Positions 52,051 through 60,547 of a stretch of 64,000 nucleotides of DNA are shown here, piece by piece. The position numbers and the translations under genes are program-made. Numbering within the stretch: position 1 is the first letter of the stretch; each line of letters starts with the position of its first letter. The notes below the pieces were generated by a model. It was not told where the DNA came from. It was given only the letters and a program-made list of their open reading frames with translations, and searched no databases. The stretch is from CAVUNY01 sp963768585 (GTDB lineage Bacteria; Chloroflexota; Anaerolineae; Anaerolineales; Anaerolineaceae), in NCBI GenBank assembly GCA_963768585.1, contig CAVYIF010000018.1:248001-312000 (forward strand), given 5' to 3'.

Positions 52051-53073
52051 TTGGCTGTTACAATTCGTGATCTTGCTGAAAAATTAAATCTTTCCATTAC
52101 CACGGTCTCCCGGGCGTTAGACGGGTATGCCGATGTCGCTGATGAAACGCGAAAGCGTGTCGTTCTGGCTGCCCGAGAAATGGGTTATGAACCCAGCTTT
52201 GCTGCGCGCCAGCTGCGGCGTAAACGTTCAGATGCCATCGGTTACATATTACCTACCAGCTCACCCCAATTTACGGACCCATTTTTTGTTAATTTCTTGA
52301 CCGGGTTATGCGATGCTTCAGCGGCTATCCAGATGGATCTAATGGTCACATCTTGCCCCCCGGAAAGTGATGCGGAGCGCAGCCAATACCGGCAGTGGGT
52401 GCAAAGCAGGCGCATCGACGGCATCGTCTTAAACCGTATCCGCAGCCACGATTGGCGAATTGATTTTTTGTTGGAACAAGAACTTCCCTTTGTATGCCTG
52501 GGTAAAACGGAAAAAAGTGGGCTTTATCCTTCCATTTTTGTGGATGAACGCCATGGATTTGCCAGATTGGTATCGCACCTGACTCAAAATGGATATCGCC
52601 AGATCGCTTATATCGGGACAGCACCCGACCTGATGATCCAACAAGAGCGGTTTGCCGGATATTGCCTGGGGTTGGAACAAGCCGGTATTCTACTTAATCC
52701 GGATTGGATCAAAGAAGGGAACCTTACCGAAACCAGTGGTTACGTCACCGCAAACCAATTGTTATCTCAGCCCTCTGCCCCCACCGCCATCATGGCCTGT
52801 AATGACCTGATGGCCCTGGGTGCGCTACAAGCCGCCCAGGAAAAAGGGTTACGGGTCGGCAGCGAGTTGGCCATCACCGGATTCGATGGAATCAAAGAAA
52901 CCGAATACACCAGCCCACCTATCACGACCCTTTTCCAACCAACCTATGAAATCGCGCGCAGTTTGACCGACATCCTTGGAAAAATTATCAACGGCACCCC
53001 CTTAGAATCCATGAGCCAGACGGTTGAACCCGACCTGCTCCTGCGCGCCTCAAGCCAACCCAGGTCAGGATAA
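52051..53073 (+). CDS. LacI family transcriptional repressor
   Basis: A 340-residue LacI-type regulator. The helix-turn-helix is at the N-terminus (VTIRDLAEKLNLSITTVSRALDGYADVADETRKR is split over residues 3-36), followed by the hinge (FAARQLRRKRS) and a periplasmic-binding-like sugar domain. The start is the TTG at 52051 with GGAGG five bases before it; reading from upstream would add residues before the normal LacI start. Its operator occurs three times in the window. The effector is probably a glucoside such as trehalose or maltose, inferred from treS. Confidence 0.92.
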   Translation: MAVTIRDLAEKLNLSITTVSRALDGYADVADETRKRVVLAAREMGYEPSFAARQLRRKRSDAIGYILPTSSPQFTDPFFVNFLTGLCDASAAIQMDLMVTSCPPESDAERSQYRQWVQSRRIDGIVLNRIRSHDWRIDFLLEQELPFVCLGKTEKSGLYPSIFVDERHGFARLVSHLTQNGYRQIAYIGTAPDLMIQQERFAGYCLGLEQAGILLNPDWIKEGNLTETSGYVTANQLLSQPSAPTAIMACNDLMALGALQAAQEKGLRVGSELAITGFDGIKETEYTSPPITTLFQPTYEIARSLTDILGKIINGTPLESMSQTVEPDLLLRASSQPRSG

Positions 53074-54351
53074 CCAGGGGAAGAGAATCACATACAGGAC
53101 GCTGACAACCGAACAGGCCAGAATCATCACTGGCAGACCGCGCTTATTCCACATCGCAGAGGTAATCGGCGTGCGCGTCTTTTCAGATAGAAGCGCCACG
53201 ACAATATTCGCGGACGACCCAATGATCGTCCCATTCCCACCAAACCCTGCCCCAAACGCCAACGCCCACCAAATCGGGGTGATATTCATTCCGTCAACCC
53301 CTAACCCCTGAATCACCGGGATTAATGCAATTGTGATGGGAATATTATCTACGAACGAGGAGAGGATAGCTACTGCCCAGATAATCAAAACCCCAAACAG
53401 GGCCGGTGTAATCCAGGTCACATGCTCCAGCAGGGAAACCAGCACTTCAAGTGCACCCGCTTTTTCTAACCCGCCCACCATCACAAACAGAGCCCCAAAA
53501 AAAGACAGCACACTCCACTCAACCCGTTTAAGAACTTCCTCAACCCCGGGGCGCACCCATACCAGGGCCACCGCTGCCGCGGACATAGCCACAAAAGATG
53601 GCGTAAGTCGAAGCGCTCCCTGTAAGAAAAAGAAGATAATCGCCCCAAGCACCACAATTAAAACCCTTACCGCGGTTTTACGATCATGCAGTGCCTGGTT
53701 CGGATCCAGACTGTATATCGCATCCTGGTCGAGCGGCATTTGGGCAAGCTCTTCTCGAAATAAGAAACGCAGCAAAAATAAAGCTGCAATCCAGACCACC
53801 GCTACAATCGGCAGCGAATGGATGATAAAGTCAAGAAACGTAAAATTAGCCGCCGAAGCAATTAACACATTGGGCGGGTCACCTACCAGGGTCGACACCC
53901 CCCCCGTATTCGAGAGCAGCGCCTCGGCCATTAGAAATGGCGCAGGTTTTAAACCCAGAATTTCACAGATCAGCACGGTAACCGGGGCAATTAAAACAAC
54001 CGTCGTAACATTATCCAAGAACATGGAAAGTACGGTGGTGGCGATCCCGAGTAATACCAACAGGCGCATGGGGCGACCTTTGGATAACCTTCCCACCCAA
54101 ACCGCCAGGAATTGGAAAAAACCGGTCGGCTCAAGCAGAGAAACCAGGATCATCATCCCGGCCAATAAGCCCATCGTGTTCCAATCAATCGATGAAATAG
54201 CTTCTTCTTCAGAGTAGAAGCCCAATATCTTACCTGCGGCAACCATTAAAAACGCCCCACCGAAACCTGTAATCGTCCGGTTCAGCTTTTCAGAAAAAAT
54301 TAGCCACAAGCTTATTACAAAAATCAAGCTGGAAATGATGATCGGAGTCAT
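53065..54351 (-). CDS. ArsB/NhaD/SLC13-type ion transporter
   Basis: A 428-residue membrane protein with about 11-12 helices. Two inverted-repeat signatures of the IT superfamily are visible: SMFLDNVTTVVLIAPVT near residue 110 and SFVDNIPITIALIPVI near residue 335. Each is followed by a conserved helix (TGGVSTLVGDPPNVLIAS and GNGTIIGSSANIVV). It resembles ArsB/NhaD and the P-protein group; the transported ion is not clear. The 3' end overlaps the LacI gene by 9 bp. It follows the CBS-domain gene by 15 bp. Confidence 0.88.
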   Translation of the reverse strand: MTPIIISSLIFVISLWLIFSEKLNRTITGFGGAFLMVAAGKILGFYSEEEAISSIDWNTMGLLAGMMILVSLLEPTGFFQFLAVWVGRLSKGRPMRLLVLLGIATTVLSMFLDNVTTVVLIAPVTVLICEILGLKPAPFLMAEALLSNTGGVSTLVGDPPNVLIASAANFTFLDFIIHSLPIVAVVWIAALFLLRFLFREELAQMPLDQDAIYSLDPNQALHDRKTAVRVLIVVLGAIIFFFLQGALRLTPSFVAMSAAAVALVWVRPGVEEVLKRVEWSVLSFFGALFVMVGGLEKAGALEVLVSLLEHVTWITPALFGVLIIWAVAILSSFVDNIPITIALIPVIQGLGVDGMNITPIWWALAFGAGFGGNGTIIGSSANIVVALLSEKTRTPITSAMWNKRGLPVMILACSVVSVLYVILFPWLS

Positions 54352-54366
54352 AACCCCTACTTTATA

Positions 54367-54825
54367 TTAATTAAGGTGCCAGTTCTCAAGAATCGCGGTA
54401 CCCAAATCCACGCGAGATACGATCCCTGTTAATTTTCCTTCATTATCAACCACGGGCAAGTCATGCAGATCATGCTGCAGCATGAATGCATACGCTCTCA
54501 ACAATCCAGAAGTTTCTTCGAGGACGGTCCCGGGATGCATCAAAGTGGTGACAGACTGGTCGAGATTGGCTTTCGTAGGAAGCGAGTCTTCCACGGCGCC
54601 AAAATCACTGACAAAATCTACATCAGTAAATAGATGGATGAAAGAGGGTAGGGTCAAGTTTATCAAATCCTTTAACGCCATCACGCCAATCGGCCGGTTA
54701 CTTTTATCCAAAACTGGCAATATACCAATCCGCTTTTCCACCAGAATTTTTGCGGCGTCTCGGATGGTAGCGGTCGATGGAATTGCAAACACGTTTTTTT
54801 TCATACAATCCCGGATGATAACCAT
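54367..54825 (-). CDS. Two-CBS-domain protein
   Basis: A 152-residue protein with two CBS motifs: FAIPSTATIRDAAKILVEKRIGILPVLD with RPIGVMALKDL, and LLRAYAFMLQHDLHDLPVVD with LTGIVSRVDL. CBS pairs bind adenosyl compounds and often gate transporters, so it may regulate the transporter encoded 15 bp downstream. GGAGGAAGG precedes the ATG. One of the three LacI-type operators lies upstream, between it and the divergent methyltransferase gene. Confidence 0.9.
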   Translation of the reverse strand: MVIIRDCMKKNVFAIPSTATIRDAAKILVEKRIGILPVLDKSNRPIGVMALKDLINLTLPSFIHLFTDVDFVSDFGAVEDSLPTKANLDQSVTTLMHPGTVLEETSGLLRAYAFMLQHDLHDLPVVDNEGKLTGIVSRVDLGTAILENWHLN

Positions 54826-54864
54826 ACCTTCCTCCGTTTTCTTGAAAACAAGGCCTATATTAGA

Positions 54865-54892
54865 TATAATGATTTACACCAAAACGTTTTGG
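54865..54892 (+). promoter_or_regulatory. Methyltransferase promoter with third LacI-type operator
   Basis: TATAAT (54865-54870) followed eight bases later by CCAAAACGTTTTGG (54879-54892), identical to the two sites near treS and the repressor gene. The site would cover the transcription start. It could also affect the divergent CBS-transporter operon. Confidence 0.8.
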
Positions 54893-54932
54893 GCATTACT
54901 GCAACGAAACGTGACAGGCTTGAAATCGAGTC

Positions 54933-55667
54933 ATGTTGACAAATTTTACCAGAAAAAAAGTAAGCCGGGTATTACGCCCCAAACCCAATGCCAGGAAAGC
55001 TTACGACCGGCTGAGTCGCTGGTATGATCTGCTCGCTGGCAGCGAGGACTGGTTTACTTTTCATGGGCTGGAGATGGTTTCCGTCCAACCCGGTGAACAA
55101 GTATTAGAAATTGGGTTTGGTACCGGAAAGGCGCTGCTTAAAATGGCAAAAATTTCTGGTGAGAAGGGCCTGGTCGTGGGACTTGATCTTTCCTGGGGAA
55201 TGGCGCAGGTTTCCAATGAGAAATTGATCCACGCCGGCCTGCAGGACCGGGTATCGCTCAACCTCGGGGATGGGGCGGCTCTGCCCTTTGCGTCGCGTTG
55301 TTACGATGTTATTTTCATGGGATTTACCCTGGAATTGTTTGATACGCCGGAGATTCCCCAGGTTTTAAACGAATGCATGCGGGTGCTGCGTCCCTCAGGA
55401 CGCCTCGGCGTGGTTTCGCTGGCCCGGCCCGAGCAATTTTATCCGATGGTTAACGCTTATGAATGGTTCCACCGGAATTTTCCCGATGTGGCCGACTGCC
55501 GCCCAATTCCGGCGGGTGAATTTCTTCAACAAGCTGGTTTTGCTCTCCAGGGCAGCCAGCGCAAACTGATGTGGGGCATGCCGGTGGATATGGTGGTTGG
55601 TTGTAAGACCGCGCCGCAAGCGACGGTACTACATCAAATACCTGCCCCTCAAGCATTTTTGAATTAA
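54933..55667 (+). CDS. Class I SAM-dependent methyltransferase (UbiE-like)
   Basis: A 244-residue methyltransferase. ARKAYDRLSRWYDLLAG and VLEIGFGTGKALLKMA mark the SAM pocket, followed by VVGLDLSWGM, LGDGAALPFAS and the catalytic-site region MGFTLELFDTPE with RVLRPSGRLGVV. It resembles the UbiE/MenG group, but no quinone genes are near. No ribosome site is strong at ATG 54933. Transcription from a promoter with a LacI-type operator links it to trehalose metabolism. Confidence 0.85.
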   Translation: MLTNFTRKKVSRVLRPKPNARKAYDRLSRWYDLLAGSEDWFTFHGLEMVSVQPGEQVLEIGFGTGKALLKMAKISGEKGLVVGLDLSWGMAQVSNEKLIHAGLQDRVSLNLGDGAALPFASRCYDVIFMGFTLELFDTPEIPQVLNECMRVLRPSGRLGVVSLARPEQFYPMVNAYEWFHRNFPDVADCRPIPAGEFLQQAGFALQGSQRKLMWGMPVDMVVGCKTAPQATVLHQIPAPQAFLN

Positions 55668-55698
55668 CTTTGATAGAATCGTAACGGAAAGGGGCCAT

Positions 55699-56043
55699 AT
55701 GGAAAACAAAAATACCGTACCACCTGTCGCATTCTTAGCAGTCGTTCAGGCTGAAGATGCCGAAGGCGCGATGTCGGCACTGGAGAATGCAGGCATCTTT
55801 TCGACAGATCTTCCCAGTGTGGGCGGCTTTTTAGGACGCAGAAATGCGACCCTATTCATCGCTGCCCCGCAGGACCGCACACAAGATGTCATCGATACCT
55901 TACAACACACCTGTAAACAACGTTTGGAATATATTGCCACCCATATCGAATCGGTTTCTGTGCCCATGCCGATGCCCATCCCGGTTACAGTTGGCGGGGC
56001 AACCATTTTTTCAATCAAGATGGATCATTTCGAAGAATTTTAG
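55699..56043 (+). CDS. Cyclic di-AMP receptor-like protein (DarA/PstA family)
   Basis: A 114-residue P-II-like protein of the DarA family, which binds c-di-AMP in Firmicutes. VGGFLGRRNATLFIAAPQD near residue 40 and VTVGGATIFSIKMDHFEEF at the end match the family. GGAAAGG precedes the ATG. A diadenylate cyclase is not in the window. The ligand is inferred from the family. Confidence 0.85.
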   Translation: MENKNTVPPVAFLAVVQAEDAEGAMSALENAGIFSTDLPSVGGFLGRRNATLFIAAPQDRTQDVIDTLQHTCKQRLEYIATHIESVSVPMPMPIPVTVGGATIFSIKMDHFEEF

Positions 56044-56099
56044 GGTTCGTATTGCGAACAAAAAGATCTGCGCAGCTTATATAAAAAGTGATTGGTTGA

Positions 56100-56588
56100 A
56101 TGCCTTATAAAGAAAAACAATTATCCCAACCCAGCGGTTTGTCGCGGTTGGCATTCCGCCTGCCGATCTGGCTTTACAAGATCCATCTTGGCTGGCTGTT
56201 AGGCAATCGATTTTTACTGCTCACCCATATCGGGCGCAAGTCCGGCCTTTCCCGGCAGACGGTGATCGAGGTCGTACGCTTCGATCGGCAGAATCGTATA
56301 TTTTATGCCGCTTCGGGGTGGGGCGAAAAATCAGATTGGTATAAGAATGTGATGAAAAACCCGCACGTCACCATCCAATCTGGGCGGGTGAACCAGCCAG
56401 CCGTGGCTGAACGCCTTTCGGTGGAAGCAGCCGGTGAAGAATTGGTCCAATACGCGCATAAGCATCCCATGGCCTGGCGGGAGTTAGCCAATTTTATGGG
56501 ATACCGTCTGGACGGCAGCGATGCAGAGATTCGCGCTGTGGGCCAAACGCTGCCCATCATCGCATTTCGGCTGCAGCCCGAAAAATAA
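56100..56588 (+). CDS. Deazaflavin (F420)-dependent nitroreductase-like protein
   Basis: A 162-residue split-barrel protein of the Ddn/DUF385 family. LTHIGRKSGLSRQTVIEVV and AASGWGEKSDWYKNVMKNPHV are the conserved F420-binding segments. Members use reduced F420 to reduce nitro or quinone compounds, or bind heme or lipids. It supports the presence of F420 in this organism, as does the LLM oxidoreductase at 28.6 kb. Confidence 0.87.
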   Translation: MPYKEKQLSQPSGLSRLAFRLPIWLYKIHLGWLLGNRFLLLTHIGRKSGLSRQTVIEVVRFDRQNRIFYAASGWGEKSDWYKNVMKNPHVTIQSGRVNQPAVAERLSVEAAGEELVQYAHKHPMAWRELANFMGYRLDGSDAEIRAVGQTLPIIAFRLQPEK

Positions 56589-56621
56589 TCCCGTATTTCA
56601 AATTTCAGTGCACCCTCACCG

Positions 56622-58229
56622 TTAACCCTGGCGAGATAAAACCAGGTCGACATACAGCGTTGCGGTCCACCCATAATCATGGATAACCTGGTGGTAAGGG
56701 CTGGATTCAGGCGCGCAGCTTCCCTTTCGCAGCAGGGCCGGGGGATCGATCTCGCGGCGGTCATCAAAATACTCAAACAAAGTGCCAAAACGGTCGCAGG
56801 TATTCTCAATTTCCTTCATCGTCTCCGCGCGCAAGGCGCCGGCGACTTCTGGCATACCGGCTTTTTCAAAACCGTAAGCAATCAACCAGTTGATATTTAT
56901 CCACACCGGACCTCGCCACATATCTTTCTGGTAATTTGAGCCGTCCTTGACGGCAATTGAGGCAACCCGGAAAGGTGTGCCAAACATGCTTGGGTTGGCA
57001 AGGTGGTCGGCCAGGCTGCGCGCCTGATCGGGCGAGGTTGCGCCACAGATGAGGGGCAAAAAGCCCACGCTGGCCAGAACCGGCGAAGGCTGGCTGCGGT
57101 CCAGGTCGTAATCCAGGTAAAATTTTTCTTTTTCTGACCATAGCCGGTCATTGATTAACCGGTTCAGTTTGTTGTGTTTTTCCTGCCATTCCTGCGCTTC
57201 TGCCAGGCGGCCCAGATCCCGGGCAAAGCCGGATAAAATCTGGCACTCGAGCGACAGGAATGCGTTGAAATCAACCGCATCCAACCGGTTCGCGCGGTCG
57301 AAGCGGGACGAATTATCCATGCCGCTCTCACCACTGCGGCAGTTTGGATCGGCCTCGATGGCCCATTCGACCAGGCCGAGTCCATCGCTGTCGCGGTGGG
57401 CAAAATCCCATTCAATATACGCGCATAATTTCGGGTAAACCTGCTCGATCCAGGCAGGCTGGGGGTCAACTTCATTGACCAGCTGCACGCCCAATGCCAG
57501 GACGGGCGGTTGGGTAACATCCGAGGATTGATGCGGATTGTTGGCATGGGGGATGAATCCATCTTCGCCCTGGACATCCATAACGGCCTCAATCATCTCG
57601 CGCGCCAGGGCCGGGTGGATGTGCCGCCACCCGATCGCGTGAAAGACTGAATCCCATAACCACATGGCACGATGCGGCCAACGATCCGGGGTGGTAAATC
57701 GACGGCGCATGCGCCCTTCGGGGGTGTAGACCTGGGTCTTCATCTGTGATAAGGCTTTGGCCAATGTGCTTGCGGTTTGCGCCGCCAGCCCGTTGGGCAC
57801 CGGCAGTGCCTGCAACCACTGCTTGCGTGCTTCCATGGCGGCTGCCAGGTCCGCCTGGAGCAGACTCGCTTCGAATTTCGCCGCACTGCCCAACAAACAG
57901 CGGTTTCCATCCATAAGGAAGCGTATTTGCGGACCGCATTCACTGATTTCGCAGGGTCCTTCCAGCAGCAAATGATAGGCATCCAAAAAGGCCCCACTGA
58001 CTGTCCCCACTGCCGTTTGAAGCTCGAAAAAATCGCCGCCCAGGAGTACTTTTTCCATGGACGCCAGCTTGATCCGGCAGGGCCCGGGCAGCTTGATGTC
58101 GATCGCCGGGGAATCTACAGCCGTGCGGGCGGTAATCCCCTCGAAAAAATCGGTTGGACCATCCAACCCGGAAAATGCTAATAATTGTCCGCCGTGCCAT
58201 TGATCCCGAATAAGATGTTCGAGTTTCAT
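56622..58229 (-). CDS. GH63-like (alpha/alpha)6 glycosidase
   Basis: A 535-residue protein. A small N-terminal beta domain is followed by an (alpha/alpha)6 barrel with WPHRAMWLWDSVFHAIGWRHIHPALA near residue 190, GFIPHAN, MDNSSRFD, and the C-terminal GPVWININWLIAYGF and HDYGWTATLYVDL. This is the pattern of the GH63 mannosylglycerate/glucosidase and trehalase-like group; in these the Asp of LWDS and a C-terminal acid act in hydrolysis. No signal peptide, so it is cytoplasmic. Substrate is probably an alpha-glucoside or compatible solute, by family only. Confidence 0.82.
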   Translation of the reverse strand: MKLEHLIRDQWHGGQLLAFSGLDGPTDFFEGITARTAVDSPAIDIKLPGPCRIKLASMEKVLLGGDFFELQTAVGTVSGAFLDAYHLLLEGPCEISECGPQIRFLMDGNRCLLGSAAKFEASLLQADLAAAMEARKQWLQALPVPNGLAAQTASTLAKALSQMKTQVYTPEGRMRRRFTTPDRWPHRAMWLWDSVFHAIGWRHIHPALAREMIEAVMDVQGEDGFIPHANNPHQSSDVTQPPVLALGVQLVNEVDPQPAWIEQVYPKLCAYIEWDFAHRDSDGLGLVEWAIEADPNCRSGESGMDNSSRFDRANRLDAVDFNAFLSLECQILSGFARDLGRLAEAQEWQEKHNKLNRLINDRLWSEKEKFYLDYDLDRSQPSPVLASVGFLPLICGATSPDQARSLADHLANPSMFGTPFRVASIAVKDGSNYQKDMWRGPVWININWLIAYGFEKAGMPEVAGALRAETMKEIENTCDRFGTLFEYFDDRREIDPPALLRKGSCAPESSPYHQVIHDYGWTATLYVDLVLSRQG

Positions 58230-58272
58230 TCAATCCTCCACAGGCTGCGATAATCACATTTTACCATCTTGA

Positions 58273-58278
58273 TATAAT
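58273..58278 (+). promoter_or_regulatory. -10 box of the Gfo/Idh/MocA gene
   Basis: TATAAT, with about 75 bases of leader before the ATG at 58354. No -35 box seen. Confidence 0.45.
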
Positions 58279-58353
58279 ACCTCTACTGGATTATTGGAAC
58301 TCGATTTCTTTCCGGGGTAATTCCTGAGACACGCGCGATTATAGGAGCAAACT

Positions 58354-59322
58354 ATGGAGCCAGTTCGTTGGGGAATCATCGGCTGTGGGGACGTGACCGA
58401 AGTAAAAAGCGGTCCTGGGTTTCAAAAAGCGGAAGGGTCCCGCCTGGTGGCGGTGATGCGCCGCAGCGGAGAACTGGCTGAAGATTATGCCCGCCGGCAC
58501 CAGGTGCCGCGCTGGTATGCCGACGCAGCCCAGTTGATTGCCGATCCCGAAGTGAATGCGGTTTATATCGCCACCCCACCCTCTTCTCACAAAGAATATG
58601 CTTTACAGGCCGCCAACGCCGGCAAAGCGGTGTATGTTGAAAAGCCAATGGCCCTTTCCAGCACTGATTGCCAGGAAATGATTGCCGCCTGCAAATCGGC
58701 TCGAGTGCCGCTTTTTGTAGCTTATTACCGGCGCGCCTTGCCCCGGTTTCTCAAGGTGAAAGAACTGGTCGAATCTGGCGCGGTGGGTGAAATCCGCTAT
58801 GTGACGATTGAACTTACCCAGCGACCACCCGAGCAGCCTCTCCCTGCGGACCAGCTGCCCTGGCGCCTGCGCCCGGACATTTCCGGCGGTGGGCATTTTA
58901 TGGACCTGGCCTGCCACACGCTGGACTTTCTTGATTATCTATTGGGCCCGATCGCTGAGGCGCGGGGAGCCGCCAGCAATCAGGGAGGCTTTTATCCGGC
59001 TGAGGACATCGTAAGCAGCTCATTTCGCTTTCAGACCGGCATTCACGGCACCGGGTTGTGGTGCTTTACCAGTTTTGCCCCGGTCGACCGTGTTGAACTA
59101 AACGGCAGCCAGGGCCAGATCCGGTTTGCATCCTTTGCCAACGATCCCATTGTACTGACCACCGATGCTGGCAGCCAGGAGTTTTTGATTGAACATCCGG
59201 CCCACGTTCAGCAGCCGCTTATCCAGCAGATCGTCAACGAACTGCACGGCGCCGGCTCGTGTGTCAGCACCGGGGAAAGCGCTGCCAGAACTACATGGGT
59301 CATGGAGCAGATTCTGGGATAA
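58354..59322 (+). CDS. Gfo/Idh/MocA family oxidoreductase
   Basis: A 322-residue NAD(P)-dependent oxidoreductase. The Rossmann start is VRWGIIGCGDVTEVKSGPGF, and the cofactor and active site are marked by VYIATPPSSHKEYALQAANAGKAVYVEKPMAL (the EKP lysine is catalytic). The C-terminal alpha/beta domain has GGGHFMDLACHTLDFL with the catalytic His. Family members oxidise sugars or inositols. TAGGAG precedes the ATG. Confidence 0.93.
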   Translation: MEPVRWGIIGCGDVTEVKSGPGFQKAEGSRLVAVMRRSGELAEDYARRHQVPRWYADAAQLIADPEVNAVYIATPPSSHKEYALQAANAGKAVYVEKPMALSSTDCQEMIAACKSARVPLFVAYYRRALPRFLKVKELVESGAVGEIRYVTIELTQRPPEQPLPADQLPWRLRPDISGGGHFMDLACHTLDFLDYLLGPIAEARGAASNQGGFYPAEDIVSSSFRFQTGIHGTGLWCFTSFAPVDRVELNGSQGQIRFASFANDPIVLTTDAGSQEFLIEHPAHVQQPLIQQIVNELHGAGSCVSTGESAARTTWVMEQILG

Positions 59323-59430
59323 GATATCCATCAGAGCTTGCCTATGCAGCGCAAGTTATATGAAAACGAATGAAACCAGGTTTGGTTTATAAATCCTGCC
59401 CACCCCTGTTAAATCTACCAAGGAGTTACG

Positions 59431-60300
59431 ATGAAACTGGTCACGTTTGATACCGGGAAAAATCCTCGGATTGGCATCTGGCTCGAAGCGCAAAAGGTCA
59501 TCCTCGATTTATCCCTGGTCCAGCCGGACCTGCCGCGCACAATGATCGCTTTTCTTGAAGCGGGTGAACCCGCTTTGCAGCGGGCGCGAGAAGCGCTGGC
59601 TGCCCCCCTGCCCGCCGCACTGATCCCATTTGACCAGGTTGTTTTGCTGGCGCCGATTCCCAGGCCGGGAAAACTCCTGTGTATGGGACACAATTACTTG
59701 GATCACACCGCCACTTCCCCCGGTGAACTCCCCGAATTTCCCAACCTGTTCTTGAAAGCTTCCAGCTGTGTCGTCGGCCCAGGCAGTCCGGTCCTGCTGA
59801 CGGGGGCCAGCCAGGCAGTCGATTATGAAGGCGAGTTTTGTTTCGTGATCGGCAAGCGCGCCAGCCGGGTTAATCAGGCCCAGGCCATGGAACATGTTGC
59901 GGGATATACCCTGCTGAATGACGTCTCCGCCCGAGACTATGCGAATAGAGTTTCGCAGTGGATGCTGGGCAAGAGCTTTGACACATTTGCCCCACTTGGA
60001 CCGGCCCTGGTTACGAAAGATGAGGTTCCCGACCCGCACCAGCTCGAATTGGTCATGAAAATCAACGGCGAGGAACGGCAGCACTCGAACACCCGCAACC
60101 TGATCTTCTCGATCCCGTTCTTAATCGCGCACATCAGCCAGGTGCTCACCCTGGAACCCGGTGATGTAGTCTCCACAGGCACCCCATCGGGCAGCGGCGC
60201 GGGGCGTAAACCGCCTGTCTTCCTGCAGCCCGGGGATGAGATGCGCCTGACTGTCGAAAAAATAGGCGAACTGTTCAATCGGGTTGCCGCCGCCGCGTGA
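59431..60300 (+). CDS. Fumarylacetoacetate hydrolase family protein
   Basis: A 289-residue FAH-fold protein. CMGHNYLDHT near residue 90, the metal-binding DYEGEFCFVIGKRA and GYTLLNDVSARDYANR, and SIPFLIAHISQ with GDVVSTGTPSGSG near the C-terminus are the family landmarks. Members hydrolyse, hydrate or isomerise 2-keto acid intermediates in sugar-acid or aromatic breakdown. Together with the oxidoreductase before it, a sugar-acid pathway is likely. AAGGAG precedes the ATG. Confidence 0.92.
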   Translation: MKLVTFDTGKNPRIGIWLEAQKVILDLSLVQPDLPRTMIAFLEAGEPALQRAREALAAPLPAALIPFDQVVLLAPIPRPGKLLCMGHNYLDHTATSPGELPEFPNLFLKASSCVVGPGSPVLLTGASQAVDYEGEFCFVIGKRASRVNQAQAMEHVAGYTLLNDVSARDYANRVSQWMLGKSFDTFAPLGPALVTKDEVPDPHQLELVMKINGEERQHSNTRNLIFSIPFLIAHISQVLTLEPGDVVSTGTPSGSGAGRKPPVFLQPGDEMRLTVEKIGELFNRVAAAA

Positions 60301-60387
60301 ATCATGCAGGGGCATTCTTTGCGCCCGATTTGTATAGGGTTCAATCCAGCCCTCGTTTTTTAACCAAAATTATGTTAGAATAACAGC

Positions 60388-60519
60388 GTTGGTTGGGGAG
60401 TAGCTGATTGCGCACTGCGCAAGCTGGGCAACCGTCAATACGGAGGGAGACCTTCCGGATGCCCATCACGGAAACGTGACACGCGAGACCACCATGACTG
60501 AGTCATGGTGGTCTTTTTT
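60388..60519 (+). promoter_or_regulatory. yybP-ykoY manganese riboswitch with terminator
   Basis: The RNA has GGGGAGTAGC (60395-60404), a first arm closing GCTGGGC, then GGAGGGAGACCTTCCGGATGCCC (as separate elements 60442-60464), the conserved order of the yybP-ykoY family. A terminator stem follows (GACCACCATGA/TCATGGTGGTC, 60487-60513, then TTTTTT). Mn2+ binding should disrupt the terminator. A TAGAAT -10 box lies at 60376-60381. Confidence 0.92.
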
Positions 60520-60547
60520 CTTAATTTGAGCTGTAAGGACATCAAGT

